Part shown: piece by piece, positions 51,337 to 59,783 of the stretch
Numbering within the stretch: the stretch's first letter is position 1
How the letters are laid out: every line of letters starts with the position of its first letter
Assembly (NCBI RefSeq): GCF_001509555.1
Contig: NZ_LMAS01000005.1
Span: forward strand, 257,507 to 321,506
DNA from: Bacillus sp. FJAT-29937
GTDB lineage: Bacteria > Bacillota > Bacilli > Bacillales > Cytobacillaceae
Direction of reading: 5' to 3'
Length of the DNA stretch: 64,000 nt
Translations under genes and position numbers: made by a program
Notes under the pieces: model-generated
The model's input: only the letters and a program-made list of their open reading frames with translations
What the model was told of the DNA's origin: nothing
Database searches by the model: none

Positions 51337-51405
51337 TCAGTAGAATAAAGTTTAAATATTCGCCCATACTACTTTTTGAAATAGTAAAAAGGAGTCGAGG
51401 AAGCT

Positions 51406-51540
51406 ATGGGCAGAAAAAAACAAGGGAATGCAAATGCGGAACGCAATAAGAATGCGAAAAAAGGCAATCGGACGAGCTCAGAGTTAGTCGAGTTTACAAC
51501 AGGCCACGATAATCCGCAGAAAAACCGCCGCCAAGAGTAA
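51406..51540 (+). CDS. Small basic protein (44 residues)
   Basis: A GGAGTCGAGGAAGCT site precedes an ATG and a frame of 44 residues: MGRKKQGNANAERNKNAKKG, then NRTSSELVEFTTGHDNPQKN and RRQE. It is rich in Lys, Asn and Arg with no hydrophobic stretch, and looks unstructured. The composition recalls small spore or nucleic-acid-binding proteins, but it does not match any minor SASP that I remember. It lies 69 bp after yfmL and before a strong terminator, so it is probably transcribed with the helicase. Confidence 0.65.
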   Translation: MGRKKQGNANAERNKNAKKGNRTSSELVEFTTGHDNPQKNRRQE

Positions 51541-51557
51541 ATGATTTTTAAGAAAAA

Positions 51558-51598
51558 AGAAAAAATCCTCTTTATGTAGAGGATTTTTTCTTTTTTTA
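51558..51598. terminator. Bidirectional terminator
   Basis: AAAAAATCCTCT pairs perfectly with AGAGGATTTTTT across a 6-nt loop. Confidence 0.92.
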
Positions 51599-53122
51599 CT
51601 GTAAATCGATTTTCTTAAGCGGCAATTTCGTTGGTCCGTTTAGTACTTCTCCATCATAATTATACCTTGACCCATGGCAAGGACAGTCCCATGTTCGATC
51701 TCCATCATTCCACTCTGTTTCACAGCCCATATGTGTGCAAGATGTATTAACGAGATGAATGTTTCCTTCTTTGTCGCGATACGCACCGGCTCTTTCTCCA
51801 TTTATCATCACTACAGCGCCTTCATCATTCTCGATCTCATCCAGCTCTTTGGCATCAACGGCGAGCTTTCCTTTAATGAGGTGACCAGCCACATCAGCAT
51901 TAATAGAAATAACCTTCTTAAGACTTGGATCTGCCTGGAATCGAGAAGGAGAGAACAACTCTTCATAAGGATTTTCCTTTCCGATAATAATATCCTTTAG
52001 AAGCATAGCTGCCGCAGTTCCATTCGTCATTCCCCATTTTCGGAAACCGGTAGCAACGAGAATATTAGGTTTATTGGCCTTAATTCTGCCTATATAAGGG
52101 AGTTTGTCCAATGTAATCAAATCTTGCGCTGACCAGCGGTATGCGAATTCCGTAATTCCAAAAACCTCTTCGGCAAAGCTTTCAAGCGCTTCATAATGTT
52201 TCATTGTATTAATACCTTGTCCTGTTTTATGGCTTTCGCCTCCAACAAGAATTAATTTATCGCCATTAAATGGTGTATATCTGAGAGAGCGAGTTGGTTC
52301 ATCAGCACTGATATACATACCCTCAGGGAAATCTGTGTTTGTTTTGATCCCGAGTACATAAGAGCGATTGGCGTATATTCTTGCAAAATAAAATCCCATT
52401 ATGTCTATAAATGGGTAATGAGACGCAACAATGACTTGTTTACATTTTACTCGGTGTCCATCCCTTGTAATCACGACAGGATGGTCATTTTCCCCGATAT
52501 CAACCGCAGTTGTATTTTCATATACAATGCCGCCAGCATCGACAAAATCCTGCAGCAATGTATTTAAATATTTCACTGGGTGGAATTGAGCCTGGTTATT
52601 CATCGCAAGGGCCGATTTAATATTAATATTAAAAGGGATGCTATTCTCTAGATTGCCGTTAATCCCGAGCTTTTCGTATGCATCCATTTCCGTTTCAAGT
52701 TTTTTGGCATACTGATCTGAAGTTGCATACATGATGGCACGCTGGTCACTAAAGTCGCAATCAATCTGTTTATCCTGTACTTGGCTGCGAACAAAATCGA
52801 TCGCACCCATTTCCGCCTCGTAATAAAGCTTTGCCCTTTCCAGACCAAAGTGATTAATAAATTCATCGTAAATCAATCCATGCTGGGCGGTTAGCTTTGC
52901 CGTAGTATGGCCAGTTGTTCCCGTTAGAATGTTTCCAGCCTCCAGGATAGCTACTTTTAACCCCTCTTTCACCAGAAGGGAACCTGCTGTAATTCCGGTA
53001 ATCCCGCCTCCGACAATGGCGATATCAACAGAAGTATGTTCAGTGAGCTTTCCGAATGACGGAAGGGGAGCTTCTCTCCAATAAGACTCAGGAAATTGGG
53101 GCATTTTATTATTAGATGACAT
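51596..53122 (-). CDS. yhfW: FAD-dependent oxidoreductase with C-terminal Rieske domain
   Basis: The 508-residue protein joins a DAO-type FAD domain to a Rieske [2Fe-2S] domain. The FAD part begins with VDIAIVGGGITGITAGSLL and includes LEAGNILTGTTGHTTAKLT and KPNILVATGFRKWGMTNGTA. The Rieske part has the ligands CTHMGC and CPCHGS in the last 60 residues. B. subtilis YhfW has the same build; its substrate is unknown. The ATG at 53122 follows AGGAGGAAAGG; the upstream frame start at 53173 lacks a site. It is a single gene. Confidence 0.92.
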   Translation of the reverse strand: MSSNNKMPQFPESYWREAPLPSFGKLTEHTSVDIAIVGGGITGITAGSLLVKEGLKVAILEAGNILTGTTGHTTAKLTAQHGLIYDEFINHFGLERAKLYYEAEMGAIDFVRSQVQDKQIDCDFSDQRAIMYATSDQYAKKLETEMDAYEKLGINGNLENSIPFNINIKSALAMNNQAQFHPVKYLNTLLQDFVDAGGIVYENTTAVDIGENDHPVVITRDGHRVKCKQVIVASHYPFIDIMGFYFARIYANRSYVLGIKTNTDFPEGMYISADEPTRSLRYTPFNGDKLILVGGESHKTGQGINTMKHYEALESFAEEVFGITEFAYRWSAQDLITLDKLPYIGRIKANKPNILVATGFRKWGMTNGTAAAMLLKDIIIGKENPYEELFSPSRFQADPSLKKVISINADVAGHLIKGKLAVDAKELDEIENDEGAVVMINGERAGAYRDKEGNIHLVNTSCTHMGCETEWNDGDRTWDCPCHGSRYNYDGEVLNGPTKLPLKKIDLQ

Positions 53123-53226
53123 ACCTTTCCTCCTATAGGTTTCTTCATCCATAATTTTTCCAATAGGTGACATTTGTATACAAGTAGTAGGAGGAATAAC
53201 GATAAGATATTATTTATTTGAATAAA

Positions 53227-53252
53227 AGCCGGCTATGATAAAATAGCCAGCT
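53227..53252 (-). terminator. Intrinsic terminator of the small membrane gene
   Basis: On the minus strand AGCTGGCTA pairs with TAGCCGGCT (one T-G pair) around a short AT loop, followed by TTTTATT. Confidence 0.75.
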
Positions 53253-53286
53253 CATCCATTCGAACAAATTAATGTTCATCACTTTT

Positions 53287-53445
53287 TTATTCACTGCTTT
53301 CAGTCGCTTCATCGTTTGGTAAAGGATCAATCGTCTTTGCGTCATCATGATTGAGTGCTTTATTCGTAAAATAATGCAGAATGAGTCCAACAATACCTAA
53401 AGAAATGACAAAACCGAGTGTTGTCACAATCATTAATATCATCAT
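53287..53445 (-). CDS. Small single-pass membrane protein (52 residues)
   Basis: An AAAGGAGGCATT site lies right before the start MMILMIVTTLGFVISLGIVG; the hydrophobic run extends to LILHYF, about residues 2 to 26. The tail (TNKALNHDDAKTIDPLPNDEATESSE in two parts, TNKALNHDDAKTID and PLPNDEATESSE) is acidic and polar. It is followed by a hairpin terminator. I do not recognise the family. Strong ribosome binding site, membrane helix and terminator make a real gene likely. It lies 164 bp upstream of yhfW on the same strand but has its own terminator. Confidence 0.75.
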   Translation of the reverse strand: MMILMIVTTLGFVISLGIVGLILHYFTNKALNHDDAKTIDPLPNDEATESSE

Positions 53446-53629
53446 AATGCCTCCTTTTTTTGCGATCCTTGTAAGCCTAAATCGGTTAATCTCGATTACT
53501 AAAAAAGGTGACTCATTTAAGATATATGCTCGGTAAACACATATTTTTCCGATAATAAAGGGATTATCGTTATTAATAATGAAATTAATAGAAGATGAGA
53601 AACAAAATAGCTTAGGAGGTTGAAGGACA

Positions 53630-54106
53630 ATGAATAAAACAGCCGATCTTTGTGATAAATATGGAAAAGAATTGGAAGTGTGCCAGCAAGAATTCCGCTC
53701 GTACGGAAAAAGGAAGCAGTTCTATGGCCCAATCTCAACAGTAAGAGTATTTGAAGATAATGTGTTAGTGAGACAATCATTAGAAAGAATACCAGAAGGA
53801 AATGTCCTTATTGTGGACGGTGGCGGTTCGAAAAGATGCGCGTTGGTTGGGGATATGTTGGCTGAAATTGCTGTCACTCGGAAGCTTGCAGGTATCATTA
53901 TTAATGGATGTGTTAGGGATACAGCAGAGCTGGCCAAAATGGATATAGGAATTCTGGCACTCGGAAGTAACCCATTGAGGAGCAAAAAGGATGGGAAGGG
54001 AGAAATCGATATTATTGTTACATTTGGAGGGATTGATTGGAATCCTGGCGATTACATCTATGCGGATGAAGACGGAATCGTATTGAGCTCTAAAGAACTG
54101 ATCTAA
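53630..54106 (+). CDS. RraA-family protein
   Basis: The 158-residue protein has the RraA fold: an early [17 protein letters not shown] strand pair, [23 protein letters not shown] (key residues G-G-G-S, G-D), [22 protein letters not shown], and [13 protein letters not shown] near the end. Family members either regulate RNase E or act as HMG/oxaloacetate aldolases with a divalent metal bound near GCVRD. Bacilli of this kind usually lack RNase E, so an enzymatic role is at least as likely. AGGAGGTTGAAGG precedes the ATG. Confidence 0.88.
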   Translation: MNKTADLCDKYGKELEVCQQEFRSYGKRKQFYGPISTVRVFEDNVLVRQSLERIPEGNVLIVDGGGSKRCALVGDMLAEIAVTRKLAGIIINGCVRDTAELAKMDIGILALGSNPLRSKKDGKGEIDIIVTFGGIDWNPGDYIYADEDGIVLSSKELI

Positions 54107-54111
54107 AAAAT

Positions 54112-54142
54112 AAAGAGGCCCTAGGTGGCCTCTTTGGTTTTT
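54112..54142 (+). terminator. Intrinsic terminator
   Basis: AAAGAGGCC pairs perfectly with GGCCTCTTT across 6 nt, with a modest T run. Confidence 0.82.
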
Positions 54143-54153
54143 GACCATAATAG

Positions 54154-55074
54154 TCAGCTTTCTCCTCCGTTGCTCGGGATTTCCTCAGGTAGAGTTTTCG
54201 AAGCACCAGGAACGATCCGGGGCTCATATTCGATTTCATCAGACGAATAAATGTGGATGGCAATTTGTCCACCTGATGCTCGTGCCCGTATTAATAATGG
54301 AAAGCTATATTCGTTTTTAAAGCAGAAGTCGGGTCCATACCAGCTGACCGCAGCATCCCTTCCATTTGGTACATAAGGAACGCTTTTGGAATGGGAATAG
54401 CGTTCGATAATTTTCAAACCAGCTCGGTCGGCTGAGTTAAATAAGGTAGATGAGACTTGGCAGATTCCCCCGCCAATATCCTCAGCTAACTCCCCTCGAA
54501 CAATAACAGGCGCCCGCAAATAGCCTCTACTCTTTGTTCTCTTTCCCACTACACGATTAAAGGAAAAAGTTTCACCCGGAAAAACAACTTGATTATTAAT
54601 GGCTTCAGCTGCAAGGGTAATATTATGAGAGCGCGCTTTATTGCCTTGATTAAAAAAAGTCACATACCTTCCAATCCGTTTGACATGAATATGCAGCAAT
54701 AAATCCCGATCCACTCGTGGGTGAATCGGAAGTATGGGCACTTCCATTTTGGAAGCATTCTTGTTGTAAAAATATGTATAAAACTGGTCGATAAAGGCCC
54801 TTTGGTGTAATCTCCTGCCGATTTCCTCAGCTATTACTTTTCCTGATTGGCTAATATAAGCATTTTTCGGTGCTTCATATGTTTGTTTATCTACCTCTTC
54901 AAGAAGATTCTTTAGTTTTTCTATATCGATTAAAGGAATATCCGGAAAAGGGGTTGTGTAATCTATTCGATTAACCGTAAGGACTAATTCTCCCTTGCTT
55001 TCAAATGTTAAGTCTTCAGGCGGTTGAGCAGGCTGGATGAATAGTAAAATTCCGTATAGCCAAGCAAGGTACAT
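54154..55074 (-). CDS. VanW-domain protein, YoaR-like
   Basis: The 306-residue protein has an N-terminal hydrophobic segment that may be a signal or anchor (MYLAWLYGILLFIQPAQP) and a C-terminal VanW domain: NQVVFPGETFSFNRVVGKRT, APVIVRGELAEDIGGGICQ, VSSTLFNSADRAGLKIIERY, HSKSVPYVPNGRDAAVSW. VanW proteins are linked to vancomycin-resistance clusters and to peptidoglycan, but the molecular role is not settled. B. subtilis YoaR is similar in length. It is divergent from the envelope-stress lia operon, which fits a cell-wall setting. GGAGGTG precedes the ATG. Confidence 0.85.
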   Translation of the reverse strand: MYLAWLYGILLFIQPAQPPEDLTFESKGELVLTVNRIDYTTPFPDIPLIDIEKLKNLLEEVDKQTYEAPKNAYISQSGKVIAEEIGRRLHQRAFIDQFYTYFYNKNASKMEVPILPIHPRVDRDLLLHIHVKRIGRYVTFFNQGNKARSHNITLAAEAINNQVVFPGETFSFNRVVGKRTKSRGYLRAPVIVRGELAEDIGGGICQVSSTLFNSADRAGLKIIERYSHSKSVPYVPNGRDAAVSWYGPDFCFKNEYSFPLLIRARASGGQIAIHIYSSDEIEYEPRIVPGASKTLPEEIPSNGGES

Positions 55075-55222
55075 GTTGGCACACCTCCTAAATCTAGTAT
55101 GGTTTAGAGCAGAGAATTCAATGTAAGATTCTCATGTTTTATTTATAGTTCCGCTAGGTAAAATTGGACGTCTGTTTCTGTTAATTTTTCAGGTACTCTA
55201 CCTTCAGTCCGTTCATACGCTC

Positions 55223-55234
55223 GGTCTCTGGACC
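55223..55234. promoter_or_regulatory. Candidate LiaR operator
   Basis: GGTC and GACC form an inverted repeat (GGTCTCTGGACC) 80 bp before liaI, within a wider imperfect dyad. LiaR/VraR-type sites are of this kind, but the match is short. Confidence 0.4.
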
Positions 55235-55313
55235 TAGTAGAAAATAAAGCTCAGGCTCGTTATGAGAAGAATGAAATCAAGGTAAGATGATATCAAGAAA
55301 GGAGGAAACGAAA

Positions 55314-55661
55314 ATGAAAAAATTCGGTTTACTATTAGCAGGAGGAATTGCTGCATTTGTATTATTGTCAAATCTGGGACCATTGGTGGCGCTTGGAATC
55401 AGCATCGTCATTCTGTACTACGTGTTTAAACAATTTCTAAAAACAGATTCAACATTAATGAAAATTGGCTGGGGGATCATTGGTTTTATTGCACTAATGG
55501 CCACTGCCTCCAATATACCAGCAATCCTCGGTATTGCCGCTGCATATGTTTTGTACCTAGTTTATAAAAAATGGAATGAAAAAAAGTCAGTGATTGTAGA
55601 AGAAAACGGTGACCCATTCACAAGTTTTGAGAAACAATGGGCTGAAATAAAGAAAAACTAA
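55314..55661 (+). CDS. liaI: LiaI-like small membrane protein
   Basis: The 115-residue protein has three or four hydrophobic stretches (about 4-20, 21-38, 50-66 and 68-83) and a charged C-terminal tail ending in FEKQWAEIKKN. It is placed as LiaI because it directly precedes liaH, as in B. subtilis, where LiaI anchors LiaH at the membrane; sequence similarity alone is modest. An AAAGGAGG site supports the ATG at 55314. It starts the operon and is probably strongly induced by cell-wall antibiotics through LiaR. Confidence 0.75.
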   Translation: MKKFGLLLAGGIAAFVLLSNLGPLVALGISIVILYYVFKQFLKTDSTLMKIGWGIIGFIALMATASNIPAILGIAAAYVLYLVYKKWNEKKSVIVEENGDPFTSFEKQWAEIKKN

Positions 55662-55682
55662 CAACCTAAAGGAGAGAGAAAA

Positions 55683-56330
55683 ATGACAAATCTATTTACT
55701 CGTATTAAAAACACTGTTTTAGCAGATATCAATGAGGCATTAGATCAAAAGGAAAAGAAAAATCCAATTACGCTCTTAAATCAATATTTACGTGATAGTG
55801 AAAAGGAAACAGAAAAGGTTCGCAAACTGCTGGAACGCCAATATGCATTGAAGGAAGAATTCAGCAGGGAATATCGCCAAGCGGAGGAATTAGCAACAAA
55901 AAGAAAACGTCAGGCTGAAATTGCTTCACAGGCTGGAGAAAATGAACTTTACTTATTTGCTTCTGCGGAGCATGCACAATATGAGGAACGTACGGCACGC
56001 CTAAAGGATGCGCTGAACCAGTCCAACCAGCAGCTTGCTGAATTAGAAAGAAAATATGAAGAAATGAAGCATAAGCTGAAAGATATGCATATTCGCCGCA
56101 TGGAACTAATGGGCCGTGAAAATATGACGAGAGCTCAAGTGAAAATGAATCAGGTGCTTGATCAAGACATCTCATCTAATAAGTCAGCTTCCCGTTTCCA
56201 AGAAATTGAATCGTATTTAGACCGTTTAGAAAATCAAGTAAACAGTTCCTATTATCGCAGTACGATTGACGCACGCATTGCACAAATAGAAAAAGATTTG
56301 AAAAAAGAACAAACCCATTCTATTTCTTAA
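55683..56330 (+). CDS. liaH: PspA/IM30-family phage-shock protein LiaH
   Basis: The 215-residue protein is almost fully alpha-helical coiled coil, as PspA-like proteins are. It opens with MTNLFTRIKNTVLADINEAL, an amphipathic membrane-binding helix, and continues with NPITLLNQYLRDSEKE, ELYLFASAEHAQYEERTARL and YEEMKHKLKDMHIRRMELMG. LiaH forms large rings on the inner face of the membrane under envelope stress. AAAGGAGAG precedes the ATG, and the gene starts 21 nt after liaI. A hairpin terminator follows, so liaIH may be made in excess over liaFSR. Confidence 0.9.
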   Translation: MTNLFTRIKNTVLADINEALDQKEKKNPITLLNQYLRDSEKETEKVRKLLERQYALKEEFSREYRQAEELATKRKRQAEIASQAGENELYLFASAEHAQYEERTARLKDALNQSNQQLAELERKYEEMKHKLKDMHIRRMELMGRENMTRAQVKMNQVLDQDISSNKSASRFQEIESYLDRLENQVNSSYYRSTIDARIAQIEKDLKKEQTHSIS

Positions 56331-56347
56331 TGGAAACATGGTATTCT

Positions 56348-56376
56348 AAAAAGGCGTGGAAAACTGCGCCTTTTTT
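56348..56376 (+). terminator. Hairpin between liaH and liaF (partial terminator)
   Basis: AAAAAGGCG pairs with CGCCTTTTT across 10 nt with a T run. Read-through would give liaFSR. Confidence 0.8.
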
Positions 56377-56439
56377 GGAAATTTCATAGCGAATATTTTA
56401 CATCCATCCATTATCATTGCGCTTGTGTTTTTTTTATAA

Positions 56440-56456
56440 GGAGGGAGGGTGGGGGG
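56440..56456 (+). other. G-rich tract with quadruplex potential at the liaF start
   Basis: Seventeen bases are GGAGGGAGGGTGGGGGG, four G runs with one-base spacers. The tract overlaps the ribosome binding site of liaF and lies 4 nt before the ATG. Confidence 0.5.
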
Positions 56457-56460
56457 ACCC

Positions 56461-57195
56461 ATGATAAATAGAGTGAAGAGTGAATATATAAGTTGGATAC
56501 TGTTATTAGGGGCAGTTGTTCTCTTTTTGGAATTTACGTTTTTTAATCGGGGATTGATCTTCTCCCTCCTTGTGGAAGTGGGCATGATTTATCTAGGGAG
56601 AAAATGGATGCCTCGTAAATCCGGAAAACTCCTGTTTTGGCTTGGAATTATCTTTTTAATTATTAGTATTTTTAGTATGATTACATTTAAATTTTTTCTG
56701 TTGGCCATTCTCATCCATTTCTTAATCCAATTCGTTCAGGCTAAGAAAAATCCAGCACATATCAAGCCTGAATTGAAGGAACCAAGTTTGAATCTGGAGA
56801 AGGAAAAGGTCATTCGACATAAGCCTTTATTCGGCAATCAACTATTCGGACAACAGAAGACTCCCGATCATGTCTATGAGTGGAGCGATATTAATATTCA
56901 GACAGGGATCGGGGATACCGTTATTGATTTAAGTTACACGGTTCTCCCAAAAGGGGAAACGGTTATTTATATAAGAAATCTAATTGGAAACATTCAAGTC
57001 CTCGTTCCTTATGATATAGAAATAAGTGTCAATCACTCTGTATTAGCTGGTTCAATAGAAATCTTTGGAACTCAGGAACCAAAGGTTTTTAATCAGACAT
57101 TGAAAGTCCAAACTCCAGGATTTGATCAAGCTGAACAACGTGTCAAAATTTTCACCTCGATCCCTGTAGGTGATTTAGAGGTGAAGCGCGTATGA
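56461..57195 (+). CDS. liaF: LiaF, inhibitor of the LiaRS system
   Basis: The 244-residue protein has four short membrane helices in the first 95 residues and a cytoplasmic C-terminal domain of the LiaF/DUF2154 type: SDINIQTGIGDTVIDLSY, LPKGETVIYIRNLIGNIQV, LVPYDIEISVNHSVLAGSIE. LiaF keeps LiaS inactive without stress. Start choice is unclear: the ATG at 56461 is far from AAGGAGG (16 nt) but near a G run, while a GTG at 56449 is too close. The stop overlaps the liaS start (ATGA). Confidence 0.88.
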   Translation: MINRVKSEYISWILLLGAVVLFLEFTFFNRGLIFSLLVEVGMIYLGRKWMPRKSGKLLFWLGIIFLIISIFSMITFKFFLLAILIHFLIQFVQAKKNPAHIKPELKEPSLNLEKEKVIRHKPLFGNQLFGQQKTPDHVYEWSDINIQTGIGDTVIDLSYTVLPKGETVIYIRNLIGNIQVLVPYDIEISVNHSVLAGSIEIFGTQEPKVFNQTLKVQTPGFDQAEQRVKIFTSIPVGDLEVKRV

Positions 57196-58238
57196 GTATT
57201 GTTCAGCGTCAAGTCGTTATCGGAGTAGCTGCATCTATTCTCATCTGCAGCTTCTTTATTATTTCTTTTCTATTTCGTTTTCCGCTGATTGATTGGAAAG
57301 AACTTTGGGATACAAATGTCATGGATATTCCCTATGTTATTTTTGTTCCGAGTGTCAGTATTTTTATTGGGATTTTATTTGGTTTAATCTCGGGATTTAA
57401 TTGGAAGAAGCAAATTCAAACAGTAGATAACTGGCTCTATCATATTGAAGAAGGGCGTCAAATAGAAACGAAGGAATTGAATGCCCCTCCCGAATTGCAC
57501 TCGATTGTAAACAGAGTAGGCAAAATTCAGAAGCAAATTGCCGAACAGGCAAAGCTGTCACAAAAGCTGGCAACAGAAAAGGCGGAGGATATGGAGAGCC
57601 GTGTGCAGGAAGTAATTTCGCAGGAAAGAAATCGTTTGGCAAGGGAGCTTCATGATTCTGTCAGTCAGCAGTTGTTCGCGGCTTCAATGTTAATGTCAGC
57701 AATCAATGAAGCAAAGCCTCAGACAAATGAAAGGGAAACGAAGCAATTGAAAATGGTGGAGGAAATGATTCATCAGTCTCAACTCGAGATGAGAGCCCTT
57801 CTGCTTCATTTAAGACCTGCTGCTCTAAAAGGAAAGTCCCTTCAAGAAGGAATAAAGGAATTACTTGTCGAATTATCACAAAAAGTAACGATGGATATTA
57901 AATGGAAAGTCGAGGACTTCCCTCTTGATAAAGGAATAGAGGATCATTTATTTCGCATTCTTCAGGAATCGGTTTCTAACACCCTCCGTCATTCAAAATC
58001 ATCGAAGCTCGAAGTATTGCTAATTCAAAGGGATGAGTTTGTTATTTTAAGAGTGGTGGATGATGGGATTGGCTTTGACGTTGAAGAAGCAAAAGCTGGT
58101 TCCTATGGTCTGCAGAATATGCATGAACGTGCGGTGGAAGTTGGGGGAACGCTCAAAATCATTAGTTTGAAAAATAGCGGTACACGGCTTGAAGTGAAAA
58201 TTCCTATTATGAAGCAAGAGGGTGAGGCCAATGATTAG
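57192..58238 (+). CDS. liaS: Sensor histidine kinase LiaS
   Basis: The 348-residue protein has two membrane helices (about 7-29 and 47-67) with a short outside loop, a HAMP-like linker, a HisKA_3 dimerisation domain with phospho-acceptor His154 in [15 protein letters not shown], and a GHKL ATPase domain ([35 protein letters not shown]). This small intramembrane-sensing type detects cell-wall-active antibiotics together with LiaF. It overlaps liaF by 4 bp and liaR by 8 bp. Confidence 0.94.
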   Translation: MSIVQRQVVIGVAASILICSFFIISFLFRFPLIDWKELWDTNVMDIPYVIFVPSVSIFIGILFGLISGFNWKKQIQTVDNWLYHIEEGRQIETKELNAPPELHSIVNRVGKIQKQIAEQAKLSQKLATEKAEDMESRVQEVISQERNRLARELHDSVSQQLFAASMLMSAINEAKPQTNERETKQLKMVEEMIHQSQLEMRALLLHLRPAALKGKSLQEGIKELLVELSQKVTMDIKWKVEDFPLDKGIEDHLFRILQESVSNTLRHSKSSKLEVLLIQRDEFVILRVVDDGIGFDVEEAKAGSYGLQNMHERAVEVGGTLKIISLKNSGTRLEVKIPIMKQEGEAND

Positions 58239-58863
58239 AGTTTTATTTGTTGATGATCATGAAATGGTGAGAATCGGGGTTTCCTCCTATTTGTCTGCAC
58301 AGCCCGATATTGAAGTAGTTGGGGAAGCGGACAATGGGAGAACAGCCATTGATATGGCATTAGATTTACGTCCGGATATCATATTAATGGATTTGGTCAT
58401 GAAGGAAATGGACGGAATTGAAGCAACGAGAAATATTATTGAACAATGGCCAGATGCGAAAATTATTATTGTAACAAGCTTCCTAGACGATGAAAAAGTT
58501 TATCCTGCTCTTGAAGCGGGGGCAACAAGCTATATGCTGAAAACTTCAAAAGCGAGTGAAATTGCTGATGCTGTCCGATCCACTTATCAGGGGCAATCTG
58601 TCTTAGAACCGGAAGTAACGGGAAAAATGATGGTGAAAATGAGGCAGAGGAACCAACAGCTTCCTCATGAAGAATTGACCGGCAGAGAAATGGAAATACT
58701 CTTGCTCATGACGGAAGGAAAGACCAATCAGGAAATCGCTGATGAACTATTTATCGCTTTAAAAACTGTAAAGACGCATGTCAGCAACATTCTCAGCAAG
58801 CTCCACGTTCAGGACCGGACTCAGGCTGTAATCTATGCCTTTAAGCATTCACTTACAGAATAG
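58231..58863 (+). CDS. liaR: Response regulator LiaR
   Basis: The 210-residue protein is a NarL-type regulator. The receiver has [11 protein letters not shown], phospho-acceptor Asp54 in [13 protein letters not shown] and a conserved Lys in [16 protein letters not shown]. The C-terminal LuxR-type HTH reads [40 protein letters not shown]. It activates liaIH upon envelope stress. The ATG at 58231 lies after AGAGGGTGAGG within the end of liaS, giving coupled translation. A terminator follows. Confidence 0.95.
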   Translation: MIRVLFVDDHEMVRIGVSSYLSAQPDIEVVGEADNGRTAIDMALDLRPDIILMDLVMKEMDGIEATRNIIEQWPDAKIIIVTSFLDDEKVYPALEAGATSYMLKTSKASEIADAVRSTYQGQSVLEPEVTGKMMVKMRQRNQQLPHEELTGREMEILLLMTEGKTNQEIADELFIALKTVKTHVSNILSKLHVQDRTQAVIYAFKHSLTE

Positions 58864-58868
58864 CGATG

Positions 58869-58906
58869 AAAAGACCAACTCAATTTTTTAGAGAAGGTCT
58901 TTTTTA
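58869..58906. terminator. Bidirectional terminator
   Basis: AAAAGACC pairs with GGTCTTTT, followed by T residues, between liaR and the convergent DUF421 gene. Confidence 0.8.
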
Positions 58907-59617
58907 ATGGTGTGGCTGTTTTGGCGGATGGATGGATTGTACGAAAAGTCCGTCGCCTTCAAGCCATTCAGCTAGAAAAACATCTTTATATTCTGTAATC
59001 CCTTGAGAGGATAGCTGTGTTTTCAACCATTCCTCCTTAAAGCCAATGTCTTCAAGTTCTTCCCACAACACGGTCCCGTCACGTATGAGTGTTATAGGGA
59101 CGTAGATGGATTTTCCCGGAAAATTGAAATCCTCTTGTGTCGTTTTTTGATAGCGAGACTTTTTTAATATACTAATGGATCCGCTGCTTTCTAAGTAACA
59201 GAATGCTACCTCGCGAATAGAAAAGGTTTCGCTTTGACGGAGCAGGCTTTGAAGCTGGTTAAGATTCAACCTGCATTTCTTCAGGGCATCCCTGTCGACT
59301 ACGCCGTTTTTAATGAGGGCAATCGGTTTTCCTTGGAAAATTCCGCGGAAAAAGAGGAATTTTCGATCAAGGAGTTCTACTGTAAATAATAATGCCCCCC
59401 ATAGGCTCATCGAGTATATGATGTAAAGAACGCCAACCTTCTCCTCATACATTGCATTTCCAAGCATTTCGCTTAAAACAATCGAGGAAATAAATGTAAA
59501 GGGAGAGATTTGTTTAATAATCTTTCTCCCGACAATTTTGACGATAATAAACAAAAAAAAGAAACCAACAACAAGGTCAACCGTTAAATGTAACAGGCTC
59601 ATTACAATGTCCCTCAT
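58904..59617 (-). CDS. DUF421 (YetF-like) membrane protein
   Basis: The 237-residue protein has three N-terminal helices (about 10-28, 40-53 and 63-83), then the YetF-type cytoplasmic domain: GRKIIKQISPFTFISSIVLSE at the membrane border, GKPIALIKNGVVDRDALKKCRLNL, LLRQSETFSIREVAFCYLES and GSISIL. The pattern of the second part is the DUF421 hallmark. These proteins are common in Bacilli (several paralogs), some linked to spores or envelope, but the function is open. It is a single gene. Confidence 0.82.
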   Translation of the reverse strand: MRDIVMSLLHLTVDLVVGFFFLFIIVKIVGRKIIKQISPFTFISSIVLSEMLGNAMYEEKVGVLYIIYSMSLWGALLFTVELLDRKFLFFRGIFQGKPIALIKNGVVDRDALKKCRLNLNQLQSLLRQSETFSIREVAFCYLESSGSISILKKSRYQKTTQEDFNFPGKSIYVPITLIRDGTVLWEELEDIGFKEEWLKTQLSSQGITEYKDVFLAEWLEGDGLFVQSIHPPKQPHH

Positions 59618-59783
59618 TAAAAGTGAATTAGATTCATGCTAGTACTATTATTTTTCCAAAATGAAGAAGTTATGAGTGCAATTGGTGTACATTTTTATTT
59701 TCCAGATAGTGTTATTAACATGTGGAACATAAAAATAAATGTTATGTTAAAATTAAGTAAGTATTTAGACAGGTGGCGAAAAT

